A DNA stretch of 64,000 nt from Pseudolabrys sp. FHR47 (GCF_005153485.1 NZ_CP039740.1:1181001-1245000); one strand, 5' to 3'. Positions 17,980 through 26,537 are shown, numbered from the stretch's first letter. Notes: a model not told the origin generated them from the sequence alone. Numbers and translations: made by a program.

Positions 17980-18726
17980 ATGGCTGGTCATTCCCAATTC
18001 AAAAACATCATGCACCGCAAGGGGAAGCAGGACAAAGTCCGCTCCAAGGTGTTTGGCAAGCTGGCGCGCGAAATCACGGTGGCGGCCAAGCTCGGCCTGC
18101 CGGACCCGGCCTTCAATCCGCGCCTGCGCCTTGCCATTCTCGCGGCCCGTGCCGAGAACATGCCCAAGGACAATATCGAGCGCGCCATCAAGAAGGCGTC
18201 CGGCTCCGAGCAGGAGAACTACGAAGAGATACGCTACGAGGGCTATGCCCCCGGCGGCGTCGCGGTCATCGTCGAGACCCTGACCGACAACACCAACCGC
18301 ACCGCCGGCGACGTGCGCTCGATCTTCACCAAGGCCGGCGGCAACCTCGCCACCACCGGCGCGGTGTCCTTCATGTTCGACCATGTCGGGGTGGTCGAGT
18401 ACGACACCGACAAGGCGAGCGCCGACGCGATGCTGGAAGCGGCCATCGAGGCCGGCGCCGAGGATGTCATTTCCGATGAGAGCGGCCACCAGATCGTCAC
18501 CCAGCTCGAGAGCCTCAACGAGGTGACCAAGGCGCTGGAGGCCAAGTTCGGCGAGCCGCGCAAATCAGGCATGGTGTGGAAGCCGCAGAACACAGTCGCC
18601 GTCGACGACGAAGCGGGCGAGAAGATCGTCAAACTGGTCGAGGCGCTGGAAGAAAGCGACGACGTGCAGAACGTCTATGCCAATTTCGAATTGTCCGACG
18701 CGCTGATGCAGAAGATGAGCGCGTGA
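17980..18726 (+). CDS. yebC: YebC/PmpR-family transcriptional regulator / translation factor
   Basis: A 248-residue, full-length YebC protein. It begins with the diagnostic [18 protein letters not shown] and contains [47 protein letters not shown] and the acidic C-terminal domain. Known members act as DNA-binding regulators or help ribosomes through polyproline stretches. Its stop directly abuts the stop of the convergent permease gene with no spacer. In many proteobacteria yebC precedes ruvC; here only the convergent permease gene separates them. Confidence 0.95.
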   Translation: MAGHSQFKNIMHRKGKQDKVRSKVFGKLAREITVAAKLGLPDPAFNPRLRLAILAARAENMPKDNIERAIKKASGSEQENYEEIRYEGYAPGGVAVIVETLTDNTNRTAGDVRSIFTKAGGNLATTGAVSFMFDHVGVVEYDTDKASADAMLEAAIEAGAEDVISDESGHQIVTQLESLNEVTKALEAKFGEPRKSGMVWKPQNTVAVDDEAGEKIVKLVEALEESDDVQNVYANFELSDALMQKMSA

Positions 18727-19500
18727 TCAGCGCCAGGCGTCGAACAGCGGCAGGCTGACCAGCCCCGAGAACGCGATGATGATGTAGGCGATGCGGCGAT
18801 AGAGCACGTCGCTGGTGCCGCGGAACCAGCGCGCGCCCAGCGTCATCGCCAGCACGAACGGCACGCCGATGACCAGCGAGAGGGCCAGCACCTCGCCGCC
18901 GAAAAGACCGTTGTATGCGTAAAGGGCAATGCCCAGCAGGCCCTGCAGGGCGAACAGCACCATGATGTTGGCGCGCACGGTCGTGGCGTTGTTCTGGCCG
19001 CCGAGCCAGAACACCAGGAGCGGCGGCGCCGCGATCTGCACAGAGCCGGAACCGAACCCGGCCATGGCGCCGACGCCGAACGAGATGGCAGGCGTCGGTT
19101 TGCGGTGGTAGCGCCAGCCGGTGATCAGCGCGATGAGCGCGAACAGCACCAGCGCCGCGATGAACCAGCGCAGGATCAGGGCGTCGACATAGAGCAGCGC
19201 TGCGACGCCGAGCGGCAGCGCCAGCGCGCCCCCGGCGGCGACCGGCAGCACTTCGCGCCGGGTCGCCAGCGGCCAGACCCGGACGGCGAAAGGCAGGCTG
19301 GCGATCGTATCGACCAGCACCATGGTGCCGGCCGCGACCGGCGGGCTGTACAGCGCCGAGATGAGCGGCACGTAGATGAGCGCCGAGCCGAAACCAGTGA
19401 AGCCGCGCACCAGCCCGGCGATAATGGAAATGGCCAGCGCAATGGGAAAGCGCGAGTCAGCGGTGGCCCCGGCGAAGGCCGATACAATGAAGTCAGTCAT
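18727..19500 (-). CDS. TauE/SafE (TSUP) family membrane permease
   Basis: A 257-residue inner-membrane protein with about eight hydrophobic segments and the TSUP repeats: [21 protein letters not shown] (N-half) and [25 protein letters not shown] (C-half). TSUP permeases export sulfite, sulfoacetate or related organic anions, and their substrates cannot be told from sequence. It lies in reverse orientation between yebC and ruvC, ending exactly where yebC ends. No sulfur genes are nearby. Confidence 0.87.
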   Translation of the reverse strand: MTDFIVSAFAGATADSRFPIALAISIIAGLVRGFTGFGSALIYVPLISALYSPPVAAGTMVLVDTIASLPFAVRVWPLATRREVLPVAAGGALALPLGVAALLYVDALILRWFIAALVLFALIALITGWRYHRKPTPAISFGVGAMAGFGSGSVQIAAPPLLVFWLGGQNNATTVRANIMVLFALQGLLGIALYAYNGLFGGEVLALSLVIGVPFVLAMTLGARWFRGTSDVLYRRIAYIIIAFSGLVSLPLFDAWR

Positions 19501-19610
19501 TTCAGACCCCCGGCAGGGCCGCCTGTCTAGCAGGCGGTGGCGGGCCGGACGACCCTGCCGGCTGCATAGCTCATCTGGTTCGGCGCGCTTGTGGGGGCTA
19601 TCAACGGGGT

Positions 19611-20120
19611 ATGGCCCGTCAACCGATTCGCATTCTCGGCATCGATCCCGGCCTCCGCCGCACCGGCTGGGGGCTCATCGAGAGCGATGGCAATCGCCTG
19701 ATCCACATCGCCTGCGGTTCCGTCGAAACCTCCGAGCGCGCTGACCTTGGTACGCGGCTGGTCACCATTCATGACGGGCTGATGGCGGTGATCGAGCGCT
19801 ATGCGCCGCAGGAAGCGGCGGTCGAGGCGACCTTTGTCAACGGCAACGCCGCCTCGACGCTCAAGCTCGGGCAGGCGCGCGGCATCGCCATGCTGGTGCC
19901 GTCGCGCGCCGGCATCGCCATTGCCGAATACGCGCCAAACCTGATCAAGAAGACCGTTGTCGGTGCCGGCCATGCCGAGAAGGCGCAGATCCGGTTGATG
20001 ATCGGCGTGCTGCTGCCGAAAGCAGCGCCGCAAAGTGAGGATGCTGCCGACGCCCTCGCCATCGCCATCTGCCACGCGCATCACCGGGCGAGTGTTGTGA
20101 TGAAGGCGGCGGCAAGATGA
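19611..20120 (+). CDS. ruvC: Holliday junction endonuclease RuvC
   Basis: A 169-residue RuvC. Catalytic acidic residues are in [13 protein letters not shown] (Asp near residue 9), [21 protein letters not shown] (Glu near 72) and [18 protein letters not shown] (two Asp near 145). It cuts Holliday junctions symmetrically with RuvAB. It is the first gene of the ruvCAB group; a GTTC-N7-TTGT sequence upstream is too weak to call a LexA box. A palindromic repeat pair separates it from ruvA. Confidence 0.96.
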   Translation: MARQPIRILGIDPGLRRTGWGLIESDGNRLIHIACGSVETSERADLGTRLVTIHDGLMAVIERYAPQEAAVEATFVNGNAASTLKLGQARGIAMLVPSRAGIAIAEYAPNLIKKTVVGAGHAEKAQIRLMIGVLLPKAAPQSEDAADALAIAICHAHHRASVVMKAAAR

Positions 20121-20133
20121 ACCCAATTTCTGT

Positions 20134-20231
20134 CATTCCGGGGCGCCACGAAGTGGCGAACCCGGAATCCATAACCCCCGTTTGTGATTATGGATTCCGG
20201 GCCCGGCCCTGCGGGCCGTCCCGGAATGACG
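20134..20231. repeat. Palindromic repeat pair (GTCATTCCGGG / CCCGGAATGAC)
   Basis: GTCATTCCGGGGCG at 20134 and its complement CGTCCCGGAATGAC at the far end enclose two inner hairpins (CGCCACGAAGTGGCG and GGCCCGGCCCTGCGGGCC). It fills the ruvC-ruvA gap. Confidence 0.8.
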
Positions 20232-20241
20232 GGAGACTTTC

Positions 20242-20859
20242 ATGATCGGCAAACTGAAAGGCATCATCGACTCCTACGGCGAGGACTACGTGATCCTTGA
20301 CGTGGGTGGCGTCGGCTATCAGGTGCACTGCGCCGCGCGCACGCTGACCGCGCTGCCGGCGCCGGGCGAAGCCGCGACCTTGTCCATTGAAACCTATGTG
20401 CGCGAGGACCAGATCAAGCTCTTCGGCTTTTCGACCGACGGCGAGCGCGAATGGTTCCGTCTGCTGCAGACGGTGCAGGGCGTCGGCGCCAAGGTGGCGC
20501 TGTCGGTGCTGTCGACGCTCAAGGTGAACGAACTCGCCAATGCCATCGCCATGCGCGACAAGGCGAGCGTTGCGCGCACGCCCGGTGTGGGCCCGAAGGT
20601 CGCCGAGCGCATCGTGTCGGAACTCAAGGATAAAGTGCCGGCCTATGCCGATGTCGATTTCGGTGCCGCGCAGGTGGCCGGCGCAGTGGATGAGCGGCGC
20701 GCGCCGAAACCGGTACTCGATGCGGTGTCGGCTCTGGTCAATCTCGGTTACGGTCAGCCGCAGGCGGCGACCGCGATCGCCGCGGCATCGCGCGCGCTGG
20801 GCGAGGGCGCCGAGACGGCGGCGCTGATCCGGCAGGGCCTCAAAGAGTTGGCAAAGTGA
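20242..20859 (+). CDS. ruvA: Holliday junction DNA helicase subunit RuvA
   Basis: A 205-residue RuvA with its three domains: the OB-fold start [23 protein letters not shown] (positions 1-23 in two parts), the helix-hairpin-helix pair ([17 protein letters not shown] and [18 protein letters not shown]) and the C-terminal domain III ([20 protein letters not shown]) that touches RuvB. RuvA tetramers clamp the junction and load RuvB. A deaminase-like gene lies between it and ruvB, so the classic ruvAB adjacency is broken, though the spacing is tight enough for one operon. Confidence 0.96.
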   Translation: MIGKLKGIIDSYGEDYVILDVGGVGYQVHCAARTLTALPAPGEAATLSIETYVREDQIKLFGFSTDGEREWFRLLQTVQGVGAKVALSVLSTLKVNELANAIAMRDKASVARTPGVGPKVAERIVSELKDKVPAYADVDFGAAQVAGAVDERRAPKPVLDAVSALVNLGYGQPQAATAIAAASRALGEGAETAALIRQGLKELAK

Positions 20860-20871
20860 TAGACTGATCGC

Positions 20872-21294
20872 ATGAAACTGACCGCCAAAGACAAAGAGCT
20901 GATCGAGGCCGCGACCAAGGCGATCAAGTCGCGCTATCGCAACGACTGGCAGGAAGTCGGCGCGGCGCTGCGCACGCGCGACGGAAGGCTGGTCGTCGGC
21001 GTCAATCTCGACGCTTACGTCGGTCGTGGCGCGGTTTGCGCGGAGGCGGTGGCGATCGGCACGGCGTTGACCGACAAGGGCGATAAGGGCATCGAGACTA
21101 TCGTCGCCGTGCGTCATCCCAAACCGGGCGAGGCGGGCGAGATCGCGGTGGTGTCGCCGTGCGGCGCTTGTCGCGAACTCATCCACGACTACGACGCCAA
21201 GGCGCGCGTCATCGTGCCGAACGGCAAGCAGGGCCCGACCGTCGTCACCATCGGCGAATTGCTGCCGAACAAATACCGCCGGGGGATGACGTGA
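20872..21294 (+). CDS. Cytidine/blasticidin-S deaminase-like protein
   Basis: A 140-residue zinc deaminase. It has the CDA signature in two parts: [16 protein letters not shown] (C-A-E, Cys ligand and catalytic Glu) and [15 protein letters not shown] (PCxxC zinc ligands). Small single-domain cytidine deaminases of about 130-140 residues share this pattern and hydrolyse cytidine or a modified nucleoside to the uridine form. It sits 12 bases after ruvA and its stop overlaps the ruvB GTG by three bases (GTGA), so it is inside the ruv operon. That location suggests a role linked to nucleotide handling during repair, or simple hitch-hiking. Confidence 0.85.
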   Translation: MKLTAKDKELIEAATKAIKSRYRNDWQEVGAALRTRDGRLVVGVNLDAYVGRGAVCAEAVAIGTALTDKGDKGIETIVAVRHPKPGEAGEIAVVSPCGACRELIHDYDAKARVIVPNGKQGPTVVTIGELLPNKYRRGMT

Positions 21295-22337
21295 CCACCG
21301 CGCCGAAGCGCCTCGTGACGGCCGACAAGCGCGACGACGACGTCGATGCCTCGCTGCGGCCGCAGAAGCTCGCCGAGTTCGTCGGCCAGGAGAAGGCGCG
21401 CGCCAATCTCTCGGTGTTCATCGAGGCGGCGAAAGCGCGGGGCGAGGCACTCGATCACGTCCTGTTCGTCGGCCCGCCGGGCCTCGGCAAGACCACTTTG
21501 GCGCAGATCGTGGCGCGCGAGATGGGCGTCAACTTTCGCTCGACATCCGGCCCGGTCATCGCCAAGGCCGGCGACCTTGCCGCGCTGCTCACCAATCTCG
21601 AGCCGCGCGACGTGCTGTTCATCGACGAGATCCATCGCCTCAATCCGCATGTCGAGGAAATCCTCTATCCGGCGATGGAGGACTTCCAGCTCGATCTCAT
21701 CATCGGCGAAGGCCCCGCGGCGCGTTCGGTGAAGATCGATCTGGCGCCATTCACTTTGGTTGGCGCGACGACACGCGCCGGCCTGCTCACCAATCCGCTG
21801 CGCGACCGCTTCGGCATCCCGATCCGCCTCAACTTCTATACCGAGGCCGAACTCGAACTCATCGTGGCGCGCGGCGCGCGCGTGCTCGGCCTGCCGATGA
21901 CGCCGGAAGGCGCCAACGAGATCGCCAAACGCTCGCGCGGTACGCCGCGTATCGCCGGGCGGCTCTTGCGCCGCGTGCGCGATTTTGCCCATGTCGATGG
22001 CGACAAGGCGGTCGATCGCGCCATCGCGGACAGGGCGTTGTCCGCGCTCGAAGTTGACGGCTCGGGTCTCGACGCCATGGACCGGCGCTATTTGAAAATG
22101 ATCGCCGAGAACTATGCCGGCGGGCCGGTCGGCATCGAAACCATCGCCGCGGCCCTGTCGGAGCCGCGCGATGCCATCGAGGACATCATCGAGCCTTATC
22201 TCATCCAGAAAGGCTTCATCCAGCGCACCCCGCGCGGCCGGCTGCTCACCGGCGCGGCGTTCAGGCATCTCGGGATGAATGAGCCCAAGCGCGATCCGAG
22301 CCAGTTCGGGTTGTTTGCAGGGGATGAGGACGAATAA
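21291..22337 (+). CDS. ruvB: Holliday junction branch migration ATPase RuvB
   Basis: A 348-residue RuvB starting at the GTG at 21291, overlapping the deaminase stop. It has [19 protein letters not shown], Walker [14 protein letters not shown], Walker [11 protein letters not shown], sensor 1 [18 protein letters not shown] and the winged-helix end [18 protein letters not shown]. RuvB hexamers drive branch migration with RuvA. A longer reading frame extends upstream to 21159 but is antisense-like sequence inside the deaminase gene. Confidence 0.96.
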   Translation: MTTAPKRLVTADKRDDDVDASLRPQKLAEFVGQEKARANLSVFIEAAKARGEALDHVLFVGPPGLGKTTLAQIVAREMGVNFRSTSGPVIAKAGDLAALLTNLEPRDVLFIDEIHRLNPHVEEILYPAMEDFQLDLIIGEGPAARSVKIDLAPFTLVGATTRAGLLTNPLRDRFGIPIRLNFYTEAELELIVARGARVLGLPMTPEGANEIAKRSRGTPRIAGRLLRRVRDFAHVDGDKAVDRAIADRALSALEVDGSGLDAMDRRYLKMIAENYAGGPVGIETIAAALSEPRDAIEDIIEPYLIQKGFIQRTPRGRLLTGAAFRHLGMNEPKRDPSQFGLFAGDEDE

Positions 22338-22344
22338 CCCCTTC

Positions 22345-22420
22345 GTCATGGCCGGGCTTGTCCCGGCCATCCACGTCTTCTAATCGTTCGTTCAGCAAGA
22401 CGTGGATGCCCGGCATAACG
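22345..22420. repeat. Palindromic repeat (GGCCGGGC...GCCCGGC) before ybgC
   Basis: The arms around CATGGCCGGGCTTGTCCCGGCCATCC and ACGTGGATGCCCGGCATAACG, with an inner ACGTCTT...AAGACGT pairing, form a stem between ruvB and ybgC. It overlaps upstream in-frame codons of ybgC, which is why the longer start is rejected. Confidence 0.65.
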
Positions 22421-22432
22421 ACGGAGAATATC

Positions 22433-22897
22433 GTGGCTCCCAATCCCCTCGACGGCGCTGTCACCGACGGCCTGCATCACCAGCAGATCCGCGTCTATTA
22501 CGAGGACACGGATTTCTCCGGCGTCGTCTATCACGCCAGCTATCTGCGTTTCATGGAGCGCGGCCGGACCAATTATCTGCGCCTGCTCGGCGCCGATCAC
22601 CGCGCCTTGTTCGAGGAAACCGAGAAGGAGGCGCCAGGCTTTGCCTTCGTCGTGCGGCAGATGAAGATCGACTTCAAGCGGCCCGCCAAGATGGACGACC
22701 TGCTCGATCTCTATACGCGGCCGAAGGAGGTCAAGGGCGCCTCGATCACTCTGCATCAGCAGGTCAAACGCGGCGACGAATTGCTGGTCGAGGCCGATGT
22801 GCAGGTCGCCTTCGTCTCCGGCGGCCGGGCCAGGCCCATCCCGAAGCCTTTGCGCATCGCCATGAAGGCGGACCAGGAAGCCGGCGGGGCGGGCTAA
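22433..22897 (+). CDS. ybgC: YbgC-family acyl-CoA thioesterase (tol-pal cluster)
   Basis: A 154-residue single hot-dog-fold protein. The signature IRVYYEDTDFSGVVYHASYLRFMERGRT includes the catalytic Asp of the 4-hydroxybenzoyl-CoA thioesterase type (positions about 20-46), followed by FAFVVRQMKIDFKRPAKMDDLLDL. YbgC acts on acyl-CoA/ACP near the Tol-Pal envelope machine. I choose the GTG at 22433, six bases after CGGAG; the upstream frame only encodes the repeat. Normally tolQ follows directly, but here the next tol gene is about 6.8 kb away. Confidence 0.92.
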   Translation: MAPNPLDGAVTDGLHHQQIRVYYEDTDFSGVVYHASYLRFMERGRTNYLRLLGADHRALFEETEKEAPGFAFVVRQMKIDFKRPAKMDDLLDLYTRPKEVKGASITLHQQVKRGDELLVEADVQVAFVSGGRARPIPKPLRIAMKADQEAGGAG

Positions 22898-22904
22898 ACG
22901 CCGC

Positions 22905-22932
22905 TTGACAAGTCTTTGTACCGATCGGTACA
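22905..22932 (+). promoter_or_regulatory. Promoter with TetR-type operator
   Basis: A -35 box TTGACA (22905-22910) is followed by the perfect 16-bp palindrome TGTACCGATCGGTACA (22917-22932), which covers the spacer and the -10 position. ACCGATCGGT cores are typical of TetR-family operators. The TetR gene two genes' length downstream (23564) is the natural candidate repressor. Confidence 0.78.
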
Positions 22933-22968
22933 GGCGAAGGCGCCGGTTTGTTCATTCGGAGTCTTGCC

Positions 22969-23451
22969 ATGTCGAATTTGGCCATGTCGCGTCCGCCTTT
23001 TCCGCCGTTTACCCTCGAGACCGCCCACCAGAAAGTGCGCATGGCGGAAGATGCCTGGAACAGCCGCGATCCGCAGCGCGTGTCGCTTGCCTATACGGAG
23101 AACTCGACCTGGCGCAATCGCGGCGAGTTCTTTTCTGGCCGCGCCGCCATTGTCGAATTCCTCACGCGCAAATGGGCGAAGGAGAACGACTATCGCCTGA
23201 TCAAGGATCTGTGGGCGTTCCATGAAAACCGCATCGCCGTGCGCTTCCAGTACGAGTGGCACGACGCGAACGGTCAGTGGCACCGCTCCTACGGCAATGA
23301 GCAATGGGAGTTCGATGACGCCGGCCTGATGATGCGGCGCGAGGCCAGCATCAACGACATCGACATCGCGGAAAGCGACCGCCGCTTCCTGTGGCCGGCG
23401 CCGGGACCGCGTCCCGCCGATGTGCCAGGCCTGTCGGGAGAACCGTTCTGA
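22969..23451 (+). CDS. SnoaL/NTF2-like protein, DUF1348 family
   Basis: A 160-residue protein of the nuclear-transport-factor-2-like superfamily, DUF1348 type: [59 protein letters not shown] and [18 protein letters not shown]. Members have a cone-shaped pocket and probably bind or isomerise small molecules; none of its catalytic steps is established. I chose the ATG at 22969 after GGAG; a start at 22948 is possible. Its promoter carries a perfect TetR-type palindrome, and the TetR gene follows 112 bases later, a pairing seen in other alphaproteobacteria. The substrate may be the TetR inducer. Confidence 0.86.
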   Translation: MSNLAMSRPPFPPFTLETAHQKVRMAEDAWNSRDPQRVSLAYTENSTWRNRGEFFSGRAAIVEFLTRKWAKENDYRLIKDLWAFHENRIAVRFQYEWHDANGQWHRSYGNEQWEFDDAGLMMRREASINDIDIAESDRRFLWPAPGPRPADVPGLSGEPF

Positions 23452-23459
23452 GATCATTC

Positions 23460-23547
23460 CCCGTTCGTCCCCGCGAAAGCGGGGACCCAGGAGTCAAGCA
23501 TTCGGTGTCTTCAAGAAGATCTGGATTCCCGCTTGCGCGGGAATGAA
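23460..23547. repeat. Palindromic repeat pair (CCCCGCGAAAGCGGGG / CCCGCTTGCGCGGG)
   Basis: GTTCGTCCCCGCGAAAGCGG and the later TTCCCGCTTGCGCGGGAATGA are the two hairpins of a very common Rhizobiales intergenic repeat. Its translation (a stretch like PRKRGPRS) contaminates the N-terminus of the long TetR reading frame. Confidence 0.82.
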
Positions 23548-23563
23548 CGGAGGTTGTTGCGGC

Positions 23564-24145
23564 GTGGGAAAATCTTTCGCCAAGAAGAACGTCGCAATCT
23601 CCCCCCGCGCGGCCTTGCTGCCGAAGCTCGGCGAGGTGTTCCGCACCTATGGCTATGAAGGCGCCAGCCTGACGCTGATTACGGCGGCGACGGGCTTGGG
23701 CAAAGGCAGCCTTTATCATCTGTTCCCCGGTGGCAAGGCGCAGATGGCGAAAGAAGTGCTGGCCGAGATTGACCAGTGGTTCGAGCGCGAGGTGTTCGCG
23801 CCCTTGCGCGACAGGGAGGATGCGAAAGCCGGCATCGCGCATATGTTCAAGGCGACCGACGATTATTTCCGTTCGGGTCGGCGCGTCTGTCTGGTCGGCG
23901 TGTTCGCGCTTGGCGCCGCGCGCGACGAATTCGCCGATGCCGTGCAGGGCTATTTCGACCGCTGGCGCGAGGCGCTTGCCGGGGCGTTGCGGCGGGCGGG
24001 GCACCCGCGCGCCGAGGCGATGGAATTGTCCGAGGACATTCTCGCCGGCATTCAGGGTGCGCTGGTGCTGGCGCGCGCCGCCGACGATCCAAAGCTGTTC
24101 AGTCGCTCGCTTACAAGACTGAAGCGACGCGCGGCCAGCCGCTAG
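23564..24145 (+). CDS. TetR-family transcriptional repressor
   Basis: A 193-residue regulator. The helix-turn-helix is at about 20-55 (VFRTYGYEGASLTLITAATG followed by LGKGSLYHLFPGGK), and the rest is the ligand-binding helical domain. I use the GTG at 23564 with CGGAGG at 23548-23553; the frame is open to 23420, but that part is translated repeat sequence. It probably represses the DUF1348 gene and itself through the palindrome at 22917. A ligand cannot be read from sequence. Confidence 0.82.
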   Translation: MGKSFAKKNVAISPRAALLPKLGEVFRTYGYEGASLTLITAATGLGKGSLYHLFPGGKAQMAKEVLAEIDQWFEREVFAPLRDREDAKAGIAHMFKATDDYFRSGRRVCLVGVFALGAARDEFADAVQGYFDRWREALAGALRRAGHPRAEAMELSEDILAGIQGALVLARAADDPKLFSRSLTRLKRRAASR

Positions 24146-24151
24146 TGGCAC

Positions 24152-24622
24152 TTACGCCTCGGCCGGCGCCGTCTCATCCAGTCGTTCACGCAAGATCGTC
24201 AGCACCCGCCGCGTCGTCGCCAGATCGCCGGCGCTCAGACCTTTGCCCAATGCATTGACCCACGGCTTCTGCAGGCGGTCGGCGGTGACGCAGGCCGAAC
24301 GGCCTTTGGCCGTCAGCGTCACGAGCTTGGCGCGGCGGTGATGAGGATTGTCGGCGAAGGCGACAAAGCCTTCCTCGGCCAGCTCGTTGGCGATGCGCTG
24401 CACGCCCTGACGATACAGACCCATGCTGCGCGCGATCCAGGCGACCGGTTGCGGCGTCGGCGCCAGCGCAATGGCGCCGAGCACCTGCCAGCGTGCGCTG
24501 GTGAGGCCGAGGTCGGCCACCAGCCGGTCGCCTTCGGCGAGCAGCCGGCCGTTGAGACGGAACACGTCGAGGATCAGGAGGCTCACGGCGGAGCCGGCGG
24601 CATGGCGCTGTCGATCGGTCAT
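24152..24622 (-). CDS. MarR-family transcriptional regulator
   Basis: A 156-residue winged-helix regulator. The recognition region is IARSMGLYRQGVQRIANELA (about 70-90) and the wing is HHRRAKLVTLTAKGR. I start it at the ATG at 24622 (MTDRQRHAAG); the upstream codons to 24703 would cross the operator. A perfect 26-bp palindrome lies 15 bases upstream, between this gene and the divergent monooxygenase gene, so it most likely represses both. The ligand may be a quinone, phenol or similar compound processed by the monooxygenase; that is inference. Confidence 0.86.
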   Translation of the reverse strand: MTDRQRHAAGSAVSLLILDVFRLNGRLLAEGDRLVADLGLTSARWQVLGAIALAPTPQPVAWIARSMGLYRQGVQRIANELAEEGFVAFADNPHHRRAKLVTLTAKGRSACVTADRLQKPWVNALGKGLSAGDLATTRRVLTILRERLDETAPAEA

Positions 24623-24636
24623 TGACAATGAATATC

Positions 24637-24662
24637 CTATTTGACTATATATAGTCAAATAG
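24637..24662. promoter_or_regulatory. Perfect 26-bp palindromic MarR operator
   Basis: Each half is CTATTTGACTATA, giving a perfect two-fold palindrome centred at 24649/24650. It lies between the divergent MarR and monooxygenase genes, 15 bases before the first and 40 before the second. The AT-rich composition contrasts sharply with its surroundings. Confidence 0.85.
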
Positions 24663-24701
24663 GCCGGTCGCGGCCTTGCGCCAATTCTGTGGAGTTCATT
24701 C

Positions 24702-25028
24702 ATGCCCGCCCCATCGCATTCCGTTTATCGTGTCGACAAGTTCATCGTGCCGGCTGCCGCCCGCGACGAATTCATGGGCCGCGTGGCCATGATCAAGGAC
24801 ATGCTGCAGGCGATGCCGGGCTGCCGGCAGAACCTCGTGCTCGAGCAGGTCGGTGGTCCGGGTGCATTCAACGTCGTTACTTTTGTTGAGTGGCAGGACG
24901 CGCAGGCGCTGGAGAATGCCACGGCGGCGGTGACGGCGCGCTACAAGGAGATGAATTTCAATCCGCAAGAGGTCATTTCGCGTCTCGGTGTCACTGCCGA
25001 CATCGCCAATTACGGCGCTTTCGCCTGA
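24702..25028 (+). CDS. Antibiotic biosynthesis monooxygenase (ABM) domain protein
   Basis: A 108-residue single-domain protein with the dimeric alpha/beta-barrel ABM fold: VYRVDKFIVPAAARDEFMGR, MPGCRQNLVLEQVGGPGAFN and VTFVEWQDAQALENATAAV. ABM proteins include cofactor-free quinone-forming monooxygenases and haem-degrading relatives; the substrate is not visible. It is divergent from the MarR gene with a shared perfect palindrome between, so it is probably induced by the MarR ligand. Confidence 0.82.
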   Translation: MPAPSHSVYRVDKFIVPAAARDEFMGRVAMIKDMLQAMPGCRQNLVLEQVGGPGAFNVVTFVEWQDAQALENATAAVTARYKEMNFNPQEVISRLGVTADIANYGAFA

Positions 25029-25083
25029 GGATGGCGCTAGAAAACGGGTGGCGGATTGCCTCCCGCGACGCCATCTTAGTCCC

Positions 25084-25668
25084 ATGAGCGAACAAGCCTT
25101 CACCCTGTTCGAGACAGCCATCGGCACTTGCGCTATCGCTTGGCATGCGCACGGCTTGATCGGCGTGCAGTTGCCGGAGGCGAGCGAAAGCGCAACGCGG
25201 GCGCGGATGCGCAAGCGTTTCCCCGCGGCCCTCGAACGCGCGCCCGACGCCGGCGCGCGGCAGGCCATCGCCGGCATCGTCGCGCTGCTCAACGGCGAGA
25301 AGCGTGACCTCTCCGATATCGTCATCGACGACAGCGAAACGCCGGAGTTCAACGCGCGTGTCTATAAGGTCGTGCGCCAGATTCCGCCCGGCGAGACCTT
25401 GACCTATGGCGAAGTCGCCGAACGTCTCGGCGACAAGACGCTCGCCCGCGCCGTCGGACAGGCCATGGGGCAGAATCCGTGTCCCGTCGTCATGCCGTGC
25501 CATCGGGTGATGGCGGCAGCCGACCGCACGGGGGCGAAGACCGGCGGTTTCTCCGCGCCCGGCGGCGTCGTCACCAAGCTCAAGTTGCTGACGATCGAAG
25601 GCGCGCAGCCCGGCGGGCCGACTTTATTCGAGGAACTGCCGCTCGCGGTCGCGCCGCGCGGGCGCTGA
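25084..25668 (+). CDS. ogt: Methylated-DNA--[protein]-cysteine S-methyltransferase
   Basis: A 194-residue Ogt-like enzyme that repairs O6-methylguanine by a one-time transfer to its own cysteine. The active site is in NPCPVVMPCHRVMAAADRTG with Cys139 in PCHR, preceded by the helix YKVVRQIPPGETLTYGEVAE and followed by GGFSAPGGVVTKLKLLTIEG. The length and single domain fit Ogt rather than the AdaA-AdaB fusion. I chose the ATG at 25084; the frame also opens upstream at 24988. No Ada regulator is nearby. Confidence 0.92.
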   Translation: MSEQAFTLFETAIGTCAIAWHAHGLIGVQLPEASESATRARMRKRFPAALERAPDAGARQAIAGIVALLNGEKRDLSDIVIDDSETPEFNARVYKVVRQIPPGETLTYGEVAERLGDKTLARAVGQAMGQNPCPVVMPCHRVMAAADRTGAKTGGFSAPGGVVTKLKLLTIEGAQPGGPTLFEELPLAVAPRGR

Positions 25669-25698
25669 CGCGGGTTCCGCTCGCTTTCCTCGCCTGAC

Positions 25699-25721
25699 TC
25701 ATGTAAAGCCCCTTCACATGA
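25699..25721. promoter_or_regulatory. Near-perfect palindromic TetR operator
   Basis: The arms TCATGT(A)AAG and CTT(C)ACATGA around a C centre form a 23-bp near-perfect palindrome that ends 13 bases before the start of the TetR gene at 25735. Position implies self-repression. Confidence 0.65.
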
Positions 25722-25734
25722 AGGCTTCCCGCGC

Positions 25735-26400
25735 ATGAGATGGACCAAGCACGATCGCGACGGCAATTCTGGCCCTGGAACTTCCGGCGAGGGTGCGCGC
25801 GGTTATCACCATGGCAATCTGAAAGAGGCGCTGGTCCGCGCTGCGCTGGAGCTGATCGCCGAGAAGGGACCGGCTGGTTTCACCTTTGCCGACGCGGCGC
25901 GCTGGGCCGGCGTGTCGCCGGCGGCGCCCTATCGTCATTTCAAGAGCCGCGAGGAATTGATCGGCGACGTGGCGCGCCGCGGCTTTGAACTGTTCACGGC
26001 CGCGCTCGACAAGGCCTGGGACGACGGCAGGCCCGATCCGAAGACGGCGTTCAACCGGCTTGGCAAAGCCTATCTCGATTTCGCGCGGGACATGCCGGCC
26101 TATTACTCGGCGATGTTTGAAGCCGGGGTGCCGAGCGACAGCGATCCGCAGTTGCGGGTTGCGAGCGAGAGCGCATTTGCAGTGTTGCGTAAGGCGGCGG
26201 AGCGGCTGGTCGCGTCGATGCCGGCGGGCCAGAGGCCGCCTGCCCTAATGGTGGCGCTGCACATCTGGTCGATGACACACGGCATTGCCTCGCTGTTCGG
26301 GCGCGGCGATCGCGCGCGCCGAACGCTGCCGATGGCGCCGGACGAACTGCTCGAGGCGGCCGTTCTGGTTTATCTGCGCGGCCTCGGCCTGCCGGCTTGA
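25735..26400 (+). CDS. TetR-family transcriptional regulator (WHG-type C-domain)
   Basis: A 221-residue regulator. The DNA-binding domain is GYHHGNLKEALVRAALELIA then FADAARWAGVSPAAPYRHFK (about residues 23-72). The C-terminal domain contains LMVALHIWSMTHGIASLFGRGD, the WxxxHG pattern of the WHG subgroup. The near-palindrome 13 bases upstream is probably its own operator. No clear divergent target gene is visible, so its main target may be elsewhere. Confidence 0.86.
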   Translation: MRWTKHDRDGNSGPGTSGEGARGYHHGNLKEALVRAALELIAEKGPAGFTFADAARWAGVSPAAPYRHFKSREELIGDVARRGFELFTAALDKAWDDGRPDPKTAFNRLGKAYLDFARDMPAYYSAMFEAGVPSDSDPQLRVASESAFAVLRKAAERLVASMPAGQRPPALMVALHIWSMTHGIASLFGRGDRARRTLPMAPDELLEAAVLVYLRGLGLPA

Positions 26401-26435
26401 GAGCTGTTTATTGCGCTGGGCGTGCATCAAACTCC

Positions 26436-26525
26436 GTTCATTCCCGCGCAAGCGGGAATCCAGAAGCTACAGCGTGTGATTGCCTGGCTTCTGGGTCCCC
26501 GCTTTCGCGGGGACGAACGGAGAAT
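26436..26525. repeat. Palindromic repeat pair between convergent genes
   Basis: TTCATTCCCGCGCAAGCGGG...and CCCCGCTTTCGCGGGGACGAA are the two arms of the same repeat family as at 23.46 kb. It fills the 137-base gap between the convergent TetR and quinone reductase genes. Confidence 0.82.
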
Positions 26526-26537
26526 GACGCAGGGTGA

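Noticed and set aside
19560-19606. Possible LexA (SOS) box before ruvC
   Set aside because: GTTC-N7-TTGT matches only half of the alphaproteobacterial GTTC-N7-GTTC consensus.
23420-23563. Longer start for the TetR gene
   Set aside because: The extra 48 codons are translated palindromic repeat; a ribosome site precedes the GTG at 23564.
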